A stretch of 47,575 bases of DNA from UBA1756 sp045627805 (GCA_045627805.1 JAZQOJ010000210.1:1-47575), one strand, 5' to 3'. Shown: positions 31,018 to 39,364, numbered from the stretch's first letter. Made by a program: numbers and translations. Notes: generated by a model from the letters alone, not told the origin.

Positions 31018-32280
31018 CTATTTGATCAACGCCATATCAGGAATGTCTTTGTCGTAAACGCCTTGTGCCAGCTTTTCCTTGATTTCCTTAAATGCGTTCA
31101 GCGTGCGGTCAACGTCTTCAATGCTGTGCGCCGCAGTAGGAATGATGCGGAAAATCAACATTCCGGGAGGAATGACGGGGTACATTACGATGGAACAGAA
31201 GATATTGTAGTTTTCTCTCAGGTCCATTGCGATGTTGGATGCCTGATTGACGCCGCAATAAAGATGAACGGGAGTGACGCACGCTTCGGCGGGCCCGATT
31301 TCGAAACCGAGATCGCGAAAACCCTTTTGCAATCGGCGGGTAACTTCCCATAACTTGGCTCTCAATGCATCGCCTTCCGCACTGCGGATGATTTCCAAAC
31401 GCTTGAGGCAACCTTCCACGATGGGCATCGGCAACGACTTCGCGTACATTTGAGAACGCATATTGTAACGCAAGAAGTTGACGATTGATTTTTCGGTTGC
31501 TACGAAACCGCCAATCGTGGCCATAGATTTGGCGTACGCACCAATATAAATGTCAATATCGTCCATCACGCCGAAATGCTCGGATGTGCCGCGGCCGTGA
31601 GGCCCCATCACGCCAAATCCGTGCGCATCGTCAATCAGAATGCGGAAAGGATATTTCTTCTTCAAAGCGGCAATTTGGTCAAGAATGCCTAATGCGCCGG
31701 TCATACCGAAAACGCCTTCGGTGATGAGTAAAACACCACCTCCTTGCTTATCGGCCAGTGCGCAAGCTTTTTCCATAACTTTCTCGCAATCAACTATATC
31801 GTTGTGCTTGAATTTGATTTTGGTTCCAATATGCAGGCGCATTCCGTCTAAAAGGCAGGCGTGGGCTTCGGCATCATATACGATGACATCGTGGCGTGAA
31901 ACCAATGAGTCGATGGTGGAGAAAATGCCTTGATAGCCGAAGTTGAATTCAAAAGCGGCCTCTTTTTTCTCAAAATCAGCGAGTTCGCGCTCCAACTTTT
32001 CGTGAAGTGCGGTCTGTCCGGTCATCATTCGGCTTCCCATCGGATAGGCCATCCCCCAGCGGGTAGCCGCCTCTCCGTCAATTTTGCGGATTTCGGGGTG
32101 ATTGGCCAACCCCAAATAGTTGTTCAAACTCCAGCAAAGCACCTCTTTGCCGTTGAATTTCATATGGGGGCCTAACTCGCCTTCCAGTTTGGGGAAAGCA
32201 AAATACCCATCAATTTTTTCTCTGTATTGACCGATGGGCCCTCCAGAAGACTGTTTGATTCTATCGAAAATATCTTTCAT
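31018..32280 (-). CDS. Alpha-oxoamine synthase family enzyme (serine palmitoyltransferase-like)
   Basis: A 420-residue PLP enzyme of the family joining amino acids to acyl-CoA. The PLP Lys is residue 251 in GAYAKSMATIGG, and ILIDDAHGFGVMG is at 214-226. HACLLDGMRLH (140-150) and the Gly-rich N-terminal part fit. The opening KIDGYFAFPKLEGELG and the SLNNYLGLANHPE block resemble Bacteroidota proteins annotated as serine palmitoyltransferase or 2-amino-3-ketobutyrate CoA ligase. Bacteroidales make sphingolipids, which favours the former. AONS (BioF) and KBL remain possible because specificity residues are not decisive by eye. It is the last gene of an operon with the Fe-S protein (21-base gap) and the MalY-type lyase. 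Confidence 0.85.
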   Translation of the reverse strand: MKDIFDRIKQSSGGPIGQYREKIDGYFAFPKLEGELGPHMKFNGKEVLCWSLNNYLGLANHPEIRKIDGEAATRWGMAYPMGSRMMTGQTALHEKLERELADFEKKEAAFEFNFGYQGIFSTIDSLVSRHDVIVYDAEAHACLLDGMRLHIGTKIKFKHNDIVDCEKVMEKACALADKQGGGVLLITEGVFGMTGALGILDQIAALKKKYPFRILIDDAHGFGVMGPHGRGTSEHFGVMDDIDIYIGAYAKSMATIGGFVATEKSIVNFLRYNMRSQMYAKSLPMPIVEGCLKRLEIIRSAEGDALRAKLWEVTRRLQKGFRDLGFEIGPAEACVTPVHLYCGVNQASNIAMDLRENYNIFCSIVMYPVIPPGMLIFRIIPTAAHSIEDVDRTLNAFKEIKEKLAQGVYDKDIPDMALIK

Positions 32281-32301
32281 AAGTGTGTGTTTTTTATTTG
32301 T

Positions 32302-33591
32302 TTACTTATTGATTATCAATGCGTCAGCTACAACTTCGGCTACCGATTTGATTTCTACGCCCAGTTTGTAGTGGTGGTTGAGTTGGGTGAGTTGGTCAAC
32401 GCAATTGTGGCAGGGCGTGATGACAACGTCAGCGCCAGTGGATTTGATTTGATTGGCTTTGATTTCTCCCGCTTTCAATCTTCGTTCGTTGTATTCGCTC
32501 ATTGCGAGCATTCCTCCTCCGCCTCCGCAACAGAAATTCTCGTTGCCGTACGGATCCATTTCAATGAGTTCAGGCACAGCACTTTTCACAACAAAGCGCA
32601 GCGATTGAAACAGCCCTCCATTGCGGGTGATGTTGCAAGGATCGTGCAGAGTGTATTTTTTTGTGTTCAATGTTTTATCAAGTTTGATACGTCCTTCGCG
32701 GATGTATTTTTCAATGATTTCCACGAGTGTTATCATTTCAAATTCAGGGGTTTGATGCATATAATTGGGTGATTCCCAACGCAATGCGCGGGCACCGTGG
32801 CCGCATTCCCCTAATATCAATGCTTGACAATTCAGTTTCTTTACCTCATCGTACATATTTTTCGCAATGAGGGTCGCTTCCTCGTCGTTGCCAGAAAAAT
32901 AGCCGTAATTGGTCACGTCATACATTTTTGTGGAGAGCGTCCAGCTTTCTCCAGCGGCGTGGAAGATTTTTGCCGCAGCAGAAATCGACAAGGGGAAAAA
33001 TTTGGGTTCGCGGGGATTTAAAGTGTAGAGGAATTTCTTATCTATTTGATTCAAAGGGATTTCCGCTGTTTCAAAGCCCTCTTCATCTTGCATCTCTTCC
33101 TCCATCCATTGAATGGTGTCCACGAATTCATCTTCCGCAATGGCCATATTATTTCCCGTGTTGACAGCGGCATCCACGGTGGCCTGCAACGTTTTGGGTA
33201 CCAATCCCATAGTGGCCAGCATTCGGCGGCCTGTGCGCACGATGAAGGGAATGTCAACGCCGATGGAGCAGTGTTTTACACAGCGGCCGCACATCGTACA
33301 AGCGCCGTAAAGCGAGTCCACCATTTCTTCTATCATTTCATCATCCAAATCGCGGGCGTGCGTCAGCTTGGGCGCCACTTTCCCCATCGTCGTGCAGTAA
33401 CGGCGATACAACGAGGCCACCAAATCTACTTTTTTCCCAGGAATGAACTTTGGATCATCAAAAGTTTTGAAAAATAGGCAGCTCGTCCCGCAAAGTCCGC
33501 AATGCACGCAGGAGTTGAGATGCGTGATGAGTTTGCTGTCGGAAGGATTCCGTAAAATGTTGAGTGCTTTTTCTTTAAGTTCTTGTTCCAT
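32302..33591 (-). CDS. CCG-domain (Fe-S)-binding oxidoreductase subunit (HdrD/GlcF-like)
   Basis: A 429-residue protein. Two ferredoxin-type [4Fe-4S] motifs are visible: Cys28, 31, 34, 38 (CVHCGLCGTSC) and Cys98, 101, 104, 108 (CTMCGRCVKHC). The C-terminal half has the cysteine-rich CCG signatures HDPCNITRNGG, FCCGGGGGML and TPCHNC, as in heterodisulphide reductase, GlcF and LutA subunits. Such proteins pass electrons from a flavoprotein partner to a quinone or disulphide, but no flavoprotein gene is next to it. The start at 33591 avoids a 61-base overlap with the preceding gene. It is in the operon MalY-type lyase, this gene, alpha-oxoamine synthase. Confidence 0.87.
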   Translation of the reverse strand: MEQELKEKALNILRNPSDSKLITHLNSCVHCGLCGTSCLFFKTFDDPKFIPGKKVDLVASLYRRYCTTMGKVAPKLTHARDLDDEMIEEMVDSLYGACTMCGRCVKHCSIGVDIPFIVRTGRRMLATMGLVPKTLQATVDAAVNTGNNMAIAEDEFVDTIQWMEEEMQDEEGFETAEIPLNQIDKKFLYTLNPREPKFFPLSISAAAKIFHAAGESWTLSTKMYDVTNYGYFSGNDEEATLIAKNMYDEVKKLNCQALILGECGHGARALRWESPNYMHQTPEFEMITLVEIIEKYIREGRIKLDKTLNTKKYTLHDPCNITRNGGLFQSLRFVVKSAVPELIEMDPYGNENFCCGGGGGMLAMSEYNERRLKAGEIKANQIKSTGADVVITPCHNCVDQLTQLNHHYKLGVEIKSVAEVVADALIINK

Positions 33592-33617
33592 ATTATTTTC
33601 TGGTTTGATAGAGGAGG

Positions 33618-34787
33618 TTAATGGTTGAAAGTCTTTTTCAGTCGGTTCATCGCTTCGGCAAGTGTGCTGCGCGGACACGCCAGATTGATTCTCATAAAGT
33701 TCTCGCCCGCCGTTCCAAACATTTTCCCGTCGTTGAATGCCAGTTTCGCATCGTAAATCATCTTCTGGGTCAGCTCATCGTGTTGGAGCCCCAGCCCGTT
33801 GAAATTAACCCATAACAAGTAGGTCGCTTCGTGTTGATAGGTTTTCACTTGCGGCATTTCTTTGGCAAAGAAATCTTGGCAGAATTTCACGTTATTTGTC
33901 AGATAATCACGAAGTTGATCCAGCCAGTCGGCACCCTTGGAATAGGCGGCTTCCAATGCTACATCTCCAAAGATATTGCCAAAAATATGCACGGTGTCGT
34001 TCATAAAATTTTTGAATTTCGTGCGCAATTCCGGATTGGGAATGATGATTTCCGAAGTGGCAAGCCCGGCCAAATTGAAGGTTTTGCTGGGAGCCATACA
34101 GGTGATGGTGTTTTGTGCAATTTCCTCAGAAAGTTTGGCGACGGGGGTGTGTGTGAAACCATTCATCATCAGGTCGGAATGGATTTCATCGCTGATTAGC
34201 AGGCAGTTGTACTTCAAACAGAGTTCGGCCAAGGTGGTCAGTTCTTCCGGTTTCCAGCAGCGTGCCACGGGATTGTGCGGATTGCTGATGATCATCATTT
34301 TAGGTCCCTGTCGCAATTGGTCCTCCAAATCGTTGAAGTCCATTTCGTAGCGGTTCCCTACAAGTTGTAGCGGATTGAAGAGGGGAGTGCGCCCATTTTT
34401 CTCAATCACTTCGTAAAAGGGATGGTAAACAGGCGTTTGAATGAGGATTTTGTCGCTTTTTTCAGAAAAAGTCTGCACTAAAAACGACAAACCGGCTACG
34501 ATTCCTGGTGAAAAACAAATCCATTTGGCAGAAATATTCCAATGATGCCGTTTTTGCATCCAGGTCACCATTGCGCGATAAAATTCATCGGTATGGTAAA
34601 AATAGCCGAGAATCGGATGCTCAAGTCTTTTGCGCAGGGCCTCCAGAATGAAGTCGGGTGTGCGGAAGTCCATATCGGCCACCCAAAGCGGCAAAACATC
34701 ATCGCTTCCGAAAAAATCGCCGACCTTGTCGTATTTCAGGCATCCGCTGCCATTTCTGCAAACGATTTCATCAAAATTATACTTCAT
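33618..34787 (-). CDS. MalY/PatB family aminotransferase (probable cystathionine beta-lyase)
   Basis: A 389-residue fold-type I PLP enzyme. The N-terminal signature LPLWVADMDFRTPDFILEAL (about 32-51) is diagnostic of the MalY/PatB family. SNPHNPVARCW is near 160-170, and SDEIHSDLM near 205. The PLP lysine lies in CMAPSKTFNLAGL (about 238-250). Members split cystathionine or cysteine by C-S lysis. The start at 34787 is chosen because a TACCTTTG box at 34807-34814 sits between it and the upstream in-frame ATG at 34829. It is the first gene of the three-gene operon. Confidence 0.9.
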   Translation of the reverse strand: MKYNFDEIVCRNGSGCLKYDKVGDFFGSDDVLPLWVADMDFRTPDFILEALRKRLEHPILGYFYHTDEFYRAMVTWMQKRHHWNISAKWICFSPGIVAGLSFLVQTFSEKSDKILIQTPVYHPFYEVIEKNGRTPLFNPLQLVGNRYEMDFNDLEDQLRQGPKMMIISNPHNPVARCWKPEELTTLAELCLKYNCLLISDEIHSDLMMNGFTHTPVAKLSEEIAQNTITCMAPSKTFNLAGLATSEIIIPNPELRTKFKNFMNDTVHIFGNIFGDVALEAAYSKGADWLDQLRDYLTNNVKFCQDFFAKEMPQVKTYQHEATYLLWVNFNGLGLQHDELTQKMIYDAKLAFNDGKMFGTAGENFMRINLACPRSTLAEAMNRLKKTFNH

Positions 34788-34806
34788 ATCCCATATTTTA
34801 ATTCTG

Positions 34807-34814
34807 CAAAGGTA
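34807..34814 (-). promoter_or_regulatory. -7 box for the MalY-type operon
   Basis: The minus strand reads TACCTTTG at 34814-34807, 20 bases before the ATG at 34787. It is back to back with the radical SAM promoter. Confidence 0.55.
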
Positions 34815-34822
34815 CGATTTTA

Positions 34823-34855
34823 TTTGCAAATTCCCTCATATTTTGTGTAATTTTG
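34823..34855 (+). promoter_or_regulatory. Promoter for the radical SAM gene
   Basis: TTTG at 34823-34826 and TAATTTTG at 34848-34855, spacer 21, with the ATG at 34878. Confidence 0.6.
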
Positions 34856-34877
34856 CAAACTATTAAAATCTCATAAA

Positions 34878-35633
34878 ATGTTGCGAGAAAAAACGGTTTT
34901 TGGTCCGATTAAAAGTCGTCGGTTGGGCAATTCTTTGGGCATCAATTTGTTGCCGGAAAATGGAAAAATTTGCAATTTTGATTGCATCTATTGCGAATGC
35001 GGATGGAATGCAGAAGGCAAAGACGATACCCGGATTCCGACGGCAAAGGAGGTCTCTATCGTATTGGAAAACAAATTGATAGAACTTTCAAGGGCCGAAG
35101 TTCCCATTGATGCGATTACCTTTTCTGGCGATGGAGAATCCACGCTGAATCCTGAGTTTCCTCAGATTATTGACGACACGTTGCGGTTGCGCGACATTTA
35201 TTACCCGCACGCCAAAATCGCAGTCTTGTCGAATGCGACGCGTGTGTGCCGCCCCGAGATTTTGGCCGCCCTGAAGCGCGTTGACAGCCCCATTATGAAA
35301 ATTGATGCGCCTACCAATGAACTGGCGGCCCAAATCAATCGCCCCGCGCCTGGCTACGATGTGGCGAAAGTGGTGGAATCGCTGCGCGGATTCGATGGGG
35401 ATTTCATTCTGCAAACAATGTTTTTGCGAAGCGACAATTTCGATTCGGCCGCTCCGGAAGTCCTGAACGGTTGGATGGAAATCGTGCGCACATTGCGCCC
35501 TCGCGAAATTATGGTTTACACCATTGACCGACCAACTCCTCAAGCGGGATTGCAGAAGTTTTCCGTTGACGAAATGAGGGCACTAACGCAACCTTTGGCC
35601 GACGAGGGTTTTAAAATCCAGATTAAAGGTTAG
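34878..35633 (+). CDS. Radical SAM protein
   Basis: A 251-residue enzyme with the [4Fe-4S] motif CNFDCIYC (Cys32, Cys36, Cys39), followed by Glu-Cys-Gly-Trp. The SAM-binding segment ITFSGDGESTLNPEF (about 79-93) replaces the usual GGEP with SGDGE. The start FGPIKSRRLGNSLGINLLP is typical of a conserved subgroup related to wybutosine-synthesis-like (TYW1/Fe-S oxidoreductase) proteins. Substrate unknown. It is a single gene, followed after 113 bases by the purine nucleoside phosphorylase gene with its own promoter box. Confidence 0.88.
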   Translation: MLREKTVFGPIKSRRLGNSLGINLLPENGKICNFDCIYCECGWNAEGKDDTRIPTAKEVSIVLENKLIELSRAEVPIDAITFSGDGESTLNPEFPQIIDDTLRLRDIYYPHAKIAVLSNATRVCRPEILAALKRVDSPIMKIDAPTNELAAQINRPAPGYDVAKVVESLRGFDGDFILQTMFLRSDNFDSAAPEVLNGWMEIVRTLRPREIMVYTIDRPTPQAGLQKFSVDEMRALTQPLADEGFKIQIKG

Positions 35634-35662
35634 TTGAAAAACAAAGTTTCAAAAAAAAATGA

Positions 35663-35670
35663 TATCTTTG
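35663..35670 (+). promoter_or_regulatory. -7 box for purine nucleoside phosphorylase
   Basis: TATCTTTG at 35663-35670, 77 bases before the ATG at 35747. A TTG at 35634-35636 is rather far upstream (spacer 26). Confidence 0.4.
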
Positions 35671-35746
35671 CGGTTTCATTCTTTGATGAAAAGCAATGAT
35701 GAATTTATTTTGTAAGATATTGATATAGAAGTAATAATAGAGAGTT

Positions 35747-36559
35747 ATGTTAGAGAAAATTAAAGAAAGTGCCGCATATTTGCAGCAAAGAATTTCTGCG
35801 AAACCTGAAGTGGCTATCGTTTTGGGCTCAGGTTTGGGCGGCTTGGTTAAAAACATTGACATTGAACAGGAAATCTCCTATAAAGATATTCCCAATTTCC
35901 CGGTTTCTACCGTGCAAGGTCACAAGGGAACTTTGATTTTTGGTAAATTAAATGGTACTCAAGTGATGGTGATGAATGGCCGTTTCCATTACTATGAAGG
36001 CCACGCAATGAAAACTTTGACTTTCCCGATTTGGGTAATGAATCAAATGGGAATCAAGAAGTTAGTGCTTTCCAATGCGGCTGGCGGTATGAATCCGACT
36101 TTCAATGTCGCTGACATTATGATTATCAACGATCATATCAACCTGATGGCCAACAACCCGTTGATGGGACCCAACATCGACGAACTGGGACCGCGTTTTC
36201 CCGATATGAGCGAGGCCTACTCCAAACGTTGGATTAAATTGGCAAAAGGCGTGGGAGAAAAATTCAATATCAAGTTGCAACAAGGTGTGTATATGGGAGT
36301 TACGGGTCCTTGCTTTGAGACTCCCGCCGAATACAGAATGTTCCACGCAATGGGTGCCGACGCTGTGGGTATGTCCACCGTTCCGGAAACCATCGTGGCT
36401 CGCTTCTTAGGAATGGAAGTCTTTGCTTTGTCAGTCATCACCGACTTGGGCGTTGTGGGCCAAGTGGAAAAAGCTTCTCACGAGGAAGTGCTTCACGCCG
36501 CTGAAAAAGCTGAGCCCAATATGGTGAAATTGGTGAGCGAATTAGTTCCTCAACTGTAA
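35747..36559 (+). CDS. Purine nucleoside phosphorylase (trimeric PNP type)
   Basis: A 270-residue enzyme of the low-molecular-mass (trimeric) PNP family, which splits guanosine and inosine with phosphate. Motifs visible are VLGSGLGGLVKNI (about 25-37), QGHKGTLIFGKLNG, GRFHYYEGHAM (about 77-87), LSNAAGGMN (about 108-116), and YMGVTGPCFETPAEYRM with GADAVGMSTVPE (about 184-215). The last 10 bases overlap, tail to tail, with the convergent lipoprotein gene ending at 36550. A GC-rich hairpin at 36616-36636, inside that gene, may stop its transcript. Confidence 0.95.
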   Translation: MLEKIKESAAYLQQRISAKPEVAIVLGSGLGGLVKNIDIEQEISYKDIPNFPVSTVQGHKGTLIFGKLNGTQVMVMNGRFHYYEGHAMKTLTFPIWVMNQMGIKKLVLSNAAGGMNPTFNVADIMIINDHINLMANNPLMGPNIDELGPRFPDMSEAYSKRWIKLAKGVGEKFNIKLQQGVYMGVTGPCFETPAEYRMFHAMGADAVGMSTVPETIVARFLGMEVFALSVITDLGVVGQVEKASHEEVLHAAEKAEPNMVKLVSELVPQL

Positions 36560-36978
36560 ATTCTCAAGCGCCGGCCGTCGAAGCTGGTCTTGTAATATTT
36601 CAAAATGAACTTGGAGGGTCCGTCTATGACGGACCCATCTAGTATGTTGAAACGGGAACCACAGTGGTTGTCCACAATCATCAGCCCGCTTTCGTCAACG
36701 GAAAGCCACGCTTCGGGATCCTCCCAGTCGTGCGGACAAGCACGGTCGTATGCTACAAATGTAGATAAGTCAACACGATAGACGATAATCCCAGCTACGC
36801 CGCCTGTGAAATACTCGTATCCGCCGATGTAGTTCAAGTTGTAGTAGGTCACGTCATTGGGGTAGATGGTGAAATTGACGTGCACGTTGGGAATCGTGTC
36901 GTGCTCGTATCCATCGCAGCTGAAAATGGTAAGCAAAAGGCCGAGTGCCGCGATTTTTGAAAAAACGGAGAATTTCAT
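36550..36978 (-). CDS. Rieske-like lipoprotein with an incomplete cluster motif
   Basis: A 142-residue lipoprotein with lipobox LTIFSC (Cys21). The mature protein has a Rieske-fold pattern: YDRACPHDWEDPEA (Cys81-Pro-His83), then VDNHCGSRFNILDGS (His105-Cys106) and GPSKFILKYY. A functional Rieske centre needs C-x-H and C-x2-H. Here the second motif reads CGSR, so the second His is missing or replaced by the preceding His105. I recall Bacteroidota lipoproteins with similar second motifs, so it may bind a metal differently or not at all. Its ATG overlaps the stop of the gldH-like gene by one base, indicating coupling. Confidence 0.75.
   Translation of the reverse strand: MKFSVFSKIAALGLLLTIFSCDGYEHDTIPNVHVNFTIYPNDVTYYNLNYIGGYEYFTGGVAGIIVYRVDLSTFVAYDRACPHDWEDPEAWLSVDESGLMIVDNHCGSRFNILDGSVIDGPSKFILKYYKTSFDGRRLRIYS
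36616..36636. other. Perfect 9-bp GC-rich hairpin inside the Rieske-like gene
   Basis: GGGTCCGTC (36616-36624) pairs with GACGGACCC (36628-36636) around a 3-base loop. It lies about 57 bases past the stop of the convergent purine nucleoside phosphorylase gene. It has no T-run. Confidence 0.7.
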
Positions 36979-37550
36979 TATTTTTCAGAATTGTTTTCCT
37001 GTAATTTGATGGAAATAGAGCTGATGCCTGAAAGCGACATTTTAGGATATTTTGAGTAAATATCAAAAGTATAGGTGCCTTTTGCAGCAAATTTTTTCTT
37101 CGGATACAAAATTTTCGTATAACGTTTGCCCATCCTTCCATCGGGCAATTTAATATCTTTAATCAATTGATTATCAGTAAAATCAACTTTTAGAGAAATG
37201 CTCTGCCGACTGTTTCCATCGGGAGAAATAGTGGTGATGTCAAGCGGCATAATCTCCGATTCAACCGAAGGAAGAAAGTCAATGATGAGACTGAGATCGT
37301 AATGGTTCTCATTGTCGGGAAGGTCGCCTTTTATCAGGATGTTTTTCAGGATGGTGACATCGCCGTTGTCCAGTTGCTTTTTGGGGAAAGTCCAAGTGTC
37401 GTTATCAAATTTTTGTGTGGCGCAAAATCCATCTTCTTTTTCAACGGTGAGTTCCTGTTGTGCGATTTTGACGGGATCTTTTTCTTTTTTGCAGGAAATC
37501 AGGCAAATACAGGCAAGCAGGCAAAGTGCCAAAAGGTGCGTTTTTTTCAT
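36978..37550 (-). CDS. gldH: Gliding-motility lipoprotein GldH-like
   Basis: A 190-residue lipoprotein with lipobox LISC (Cys20). The body fits GldH as I recall it: DNDTWTFPKKQL near 50-61, then YDLSLIIDF, DIKLPDGRMGKRYTKI (about 133-148), the GTYTFDIYSKYPKMSLSGIS block and a strand-rich C-terminus. In Flavobacterium GldH is an outer-membrane lipoprotein needed for gliding, which shares machinery with the type IX secretion system. In non-gliding Bacteroidales it is simply retained. The start at 37550 is chosen over 37589 because a TACCTTTG box at 37587-37594 overlaps the latter. It is coupled to the Rieske-like lipoprotein gene. Confidence 0.72.
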   Translation of the reverse strand: MKKTHLLALCLLACICLISCKKEKDPVKIAQQELTVEKEDGFCATQKFDNDTWTFPKKQLDNGDVTILKNILIKGDLPDNENHYDLSLIIDFLPSVESEIMPLDITTISPDGNSRQSISLKVDFTDNQLIKDIKLPDGRMGKRYTKILYPKKKFAAKGTYTFDIYSKYPKMSLSGISSISIKLQENNSEK

Positions 37551-37586
37551 TGTGTTTAGAGTTTCAATTTTTTCAAAAAAGTTTTG

Positions 37587-37594
37587 CAAAGGTA
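37587..37594 (-). promoter_or_regulatory. -7 box for the gldH-like operon
   Basis: The minus strand reads TACCTTTG at 37594-37587, 37 bases before the ATG at 37550. Confidence 0.55.
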
Positions 37595-37673
37595 CATTAT
37601 TTTTTAAAAACTGACGTTATTAAATATTGCAGAAAATTTTAAGAAATCACTTCAGTTACATATTTTAACATCA

Positions 37674-38312
37674 ATGGAAAAGAAAAAGAAGTTTTATGTG
37701 GTATGGCAGGGGCGAATTCCAGGTATTTACACGTCGTGGCCGGATTGCCAGGCGCAGGTGAAAGATTTCCAAGGTGCTAAGTATAAGAGTTTTGAGAGCG
37801 AAGAAGAGGCGAAGAAGTTTTTTTCGGCGGGCTATGAAGTGTATCGTCAGGTGCACCCGATTGTGCCAGGTACAATGCCTAATTTTTTCACAGGTAAGGA
37901 GTCGAAACCCATTTTAGAGAGCTTGGCGGTGGATGCCGCTTGCAATATGGTGACCCGTGTGATGGAATACCGTGGCGTTGATACCAAGACCAAGAAGGTG
38001 ATCTTTCATCAAGGCCCGTTCAAAAACGCAACCAACAATATGGGCGAGTTTTTAGCGCTGGTGCACGGCTTGGCCTATCTGAAGCAAATTGGCAGCAATA
38101 TGCCGATTTATTCCGATAGTATCACGGCCATCGCGTGGGTGCGACAGAAAAAACATAAGTCAACAGTGGTACCGAACGAAGAAAATGCTGTTCTGTTTGA
38201 TATGATGGTGCGAGCAGAAAATTGGTTGAGAACCAATACTTTCAGTAATCCCATTATCAAGTGGAACACTCCTTTGTGGGGAGAAATTCCTGCCGATTTT
38301 GGGCGCAAATAA
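37674..38312 (+). CDS. rnhA: Ribonuclease H with N-terminal viroplasmin-type domain
   Basis: A 212-residue RNase HI that degrades RNA in RNA-DNA hybrids. The N-terminal hybrid-binding (viroplasmin/caulimovirus VI) domain is at about 3-52: KKKFYVVWQGRIPGIYTSW and AKYKSFESEEEAKKFF. The catalytic domain shows Asp in AVDAACN (about 83-89), Glu in NNMGEFLALVHGL (about 122-134), Asp in IYSDSITAIAW (about 143-153) and the last Asp in EIPADFGRK at the end. The fused HBD-RNase H form is common in Bacteroidota. Its terminator hairpin is shared with the convergent prs gene. Confidence 0.92.
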   Translation: MEKKKKFYVVWQGRIPGIYTSWPDCQAQVKDFQGAKYKSFESEEEAKKFFSAGYEVYRQVHPIVPGTMPNFFTGKESKPILESLAVDAACNMVTRVMEYRGVDTKTKKVIFHQGPFKNATNNMGEFLALVHGLAYLKQIGSNMPIYSDSITAIAWVRQKKHKSTVVPNEENAVLFDMMVRAENWLRTNTFSNPIIKWNTPLWGEIPADFGRK

Positions 38313-38316
38313 CAAA

Positions 38317-38346
38317 AAATGCCGAAAGTGAGAACCTTCGGCATTT
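38317..38346. terminator. Bidirectional terminator between rnhA and prs
   Basis: AAATGCCGAA (38317-38326) pairs perfectly with TTCGGCATTT (38337-38346) around a 10-base loop. It has Ts after it on the plus strand and a T6 run on the minus strand. Confidence 0.85.
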
Positions 38347-38367
38347 CTTTGTTACGAAAAATAGGAA

Positions 38368-39312
38368 TTAGATATTTCCGATTTCAAAATGAGAGGCGAT
38401 GGAAGTGTGTTCCACAACGCTCTGAATGACGTCGGCAACAAGTTTGGAAATGGAAAGCACTTCAAACTTGTCTGACTGGCGTTTCAGCGGAATCGTATCG
38501 GTAACGACTACTTTGTCGATGCAGGAATTTTCAAGACGTTCCATACCGTCGCCAGAAAGGAGTGCGTGCGTGCACATTGCGTAAACTTTCTTTGCGCCGA
38601 GTTCCTTGATTCTGGTTGCGGCTTTGCAGAGCGTTCCGCCGGTGTCCATAATGTCGTCTAACAGAATTACGTTCTTGTCTTTCACATCGCCAATGATTTG
38701 CAAAGCAGCCACTTCGTTGGCTTTTTCACGTTGTTTGAAACCGATGGCAAAGTCGCAGCCGATGGTTTTGGCATACATTGAGGCACGTTTGGTGCCGCCA
38801 GTGTCGGGCGAAACAATGCAGAGATTTTCCCAGTTCAAGTTACGGATGTAGGGCAAAAACACGGTGGATGCGTACAAGTGATCAACAGGAAGTTCGAAGA
38901 AACCTTGAATTTGGTCGGCGTGCAGGTCCATCGTGATCAGGCGGTCGATGCCAGCAGCCGTAAGCAGGTTGGCCATCAGTTTGGCGCCGATGGAGGTTCT
39001 CGGTTTGTCTTTTCGGTCTTGCCGTGAATAGCCGTAGTAGGGGACAACCGCGATGATTTCGGTGGCGGAAGCGCGCTTGGCTGCGTCAATCAGGATGAGC
39101 AGTTCCAAAATGTTTTCCGCAGGAGAAAAGGTGGGCTGAATGATGAAAACGTGCTTTCCGCGAATGGTTTCGTTGTAATACGCTTGGATTTCACCATCCT
39201 TGAATTGTACGATTTCTTCGTCTAACAAAGAGATACCAAGGTGTTTTGCGATTTTTTCCGCCAAGTCACGATTGGCGCGCCCCGTTACTAAAGCAATTTC
39301 TTTTGTTTCCAT
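38368..39312 (-). CDS. prs: Ribose-phosphate pyrophosphokinase
   Basis: Prs makes PRPP from ribose 5-phosphate and ATP for purine, pyrimidine, His, Trp and NAD synthesis. The 314-residue protein has FKDGEIQAYYNETIRGKHVF split over about 37-57. The signature YYGYSRQDRKDKPR is at about 94-107, TMDLHADQIQGFF at about 127-139, and the PRPP-binding loop NVILLDDIMDTGGTL at about 215-229. Its promoter region (39313-39423) is shared with the divergent lipoprotein gene. Confidence 0.97.
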   Translation of the reverse strand: METKEIALVTGRANRDLAEKIAKHLGISLLDEEIVQFKDGEIQAYYNETIRGKHVFIIQPTFSPAENILELLILIDAAKRASATEIIAVVPYYGYSRQDRKDKPRTSIGAKLMANLLTAAGIDRLITMDLHADQIQGFFELPVDHLYASTVFLPYIRNLNWENLCIVSPDTGGTKRASMYAKTIGCDFAIGFKQREKANEVAALQIIGDVKDKNVILLDDIMDTGGTLCKAATRIKELGAKKVYAMCTHALLSGDGMERLENSCIDKVVVTDTIPLKRQSDKFEVLSISKLVADVIQSVVEHTSIASHFEIGNI

Positions 39313-39356
39313 AAATTATTGATTATTAAGAATTTGAATTTGCTACAACGTTTTTA

Positions 39357-39364
39357 CAAAAATA
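39357..39364 (-). promoter_or_regulatory. -7 box for prs
   Basis: The minus strand reads TATTTTTG at 39364-39357, 45 bases before the prs ATG. Confidence 0.45.
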
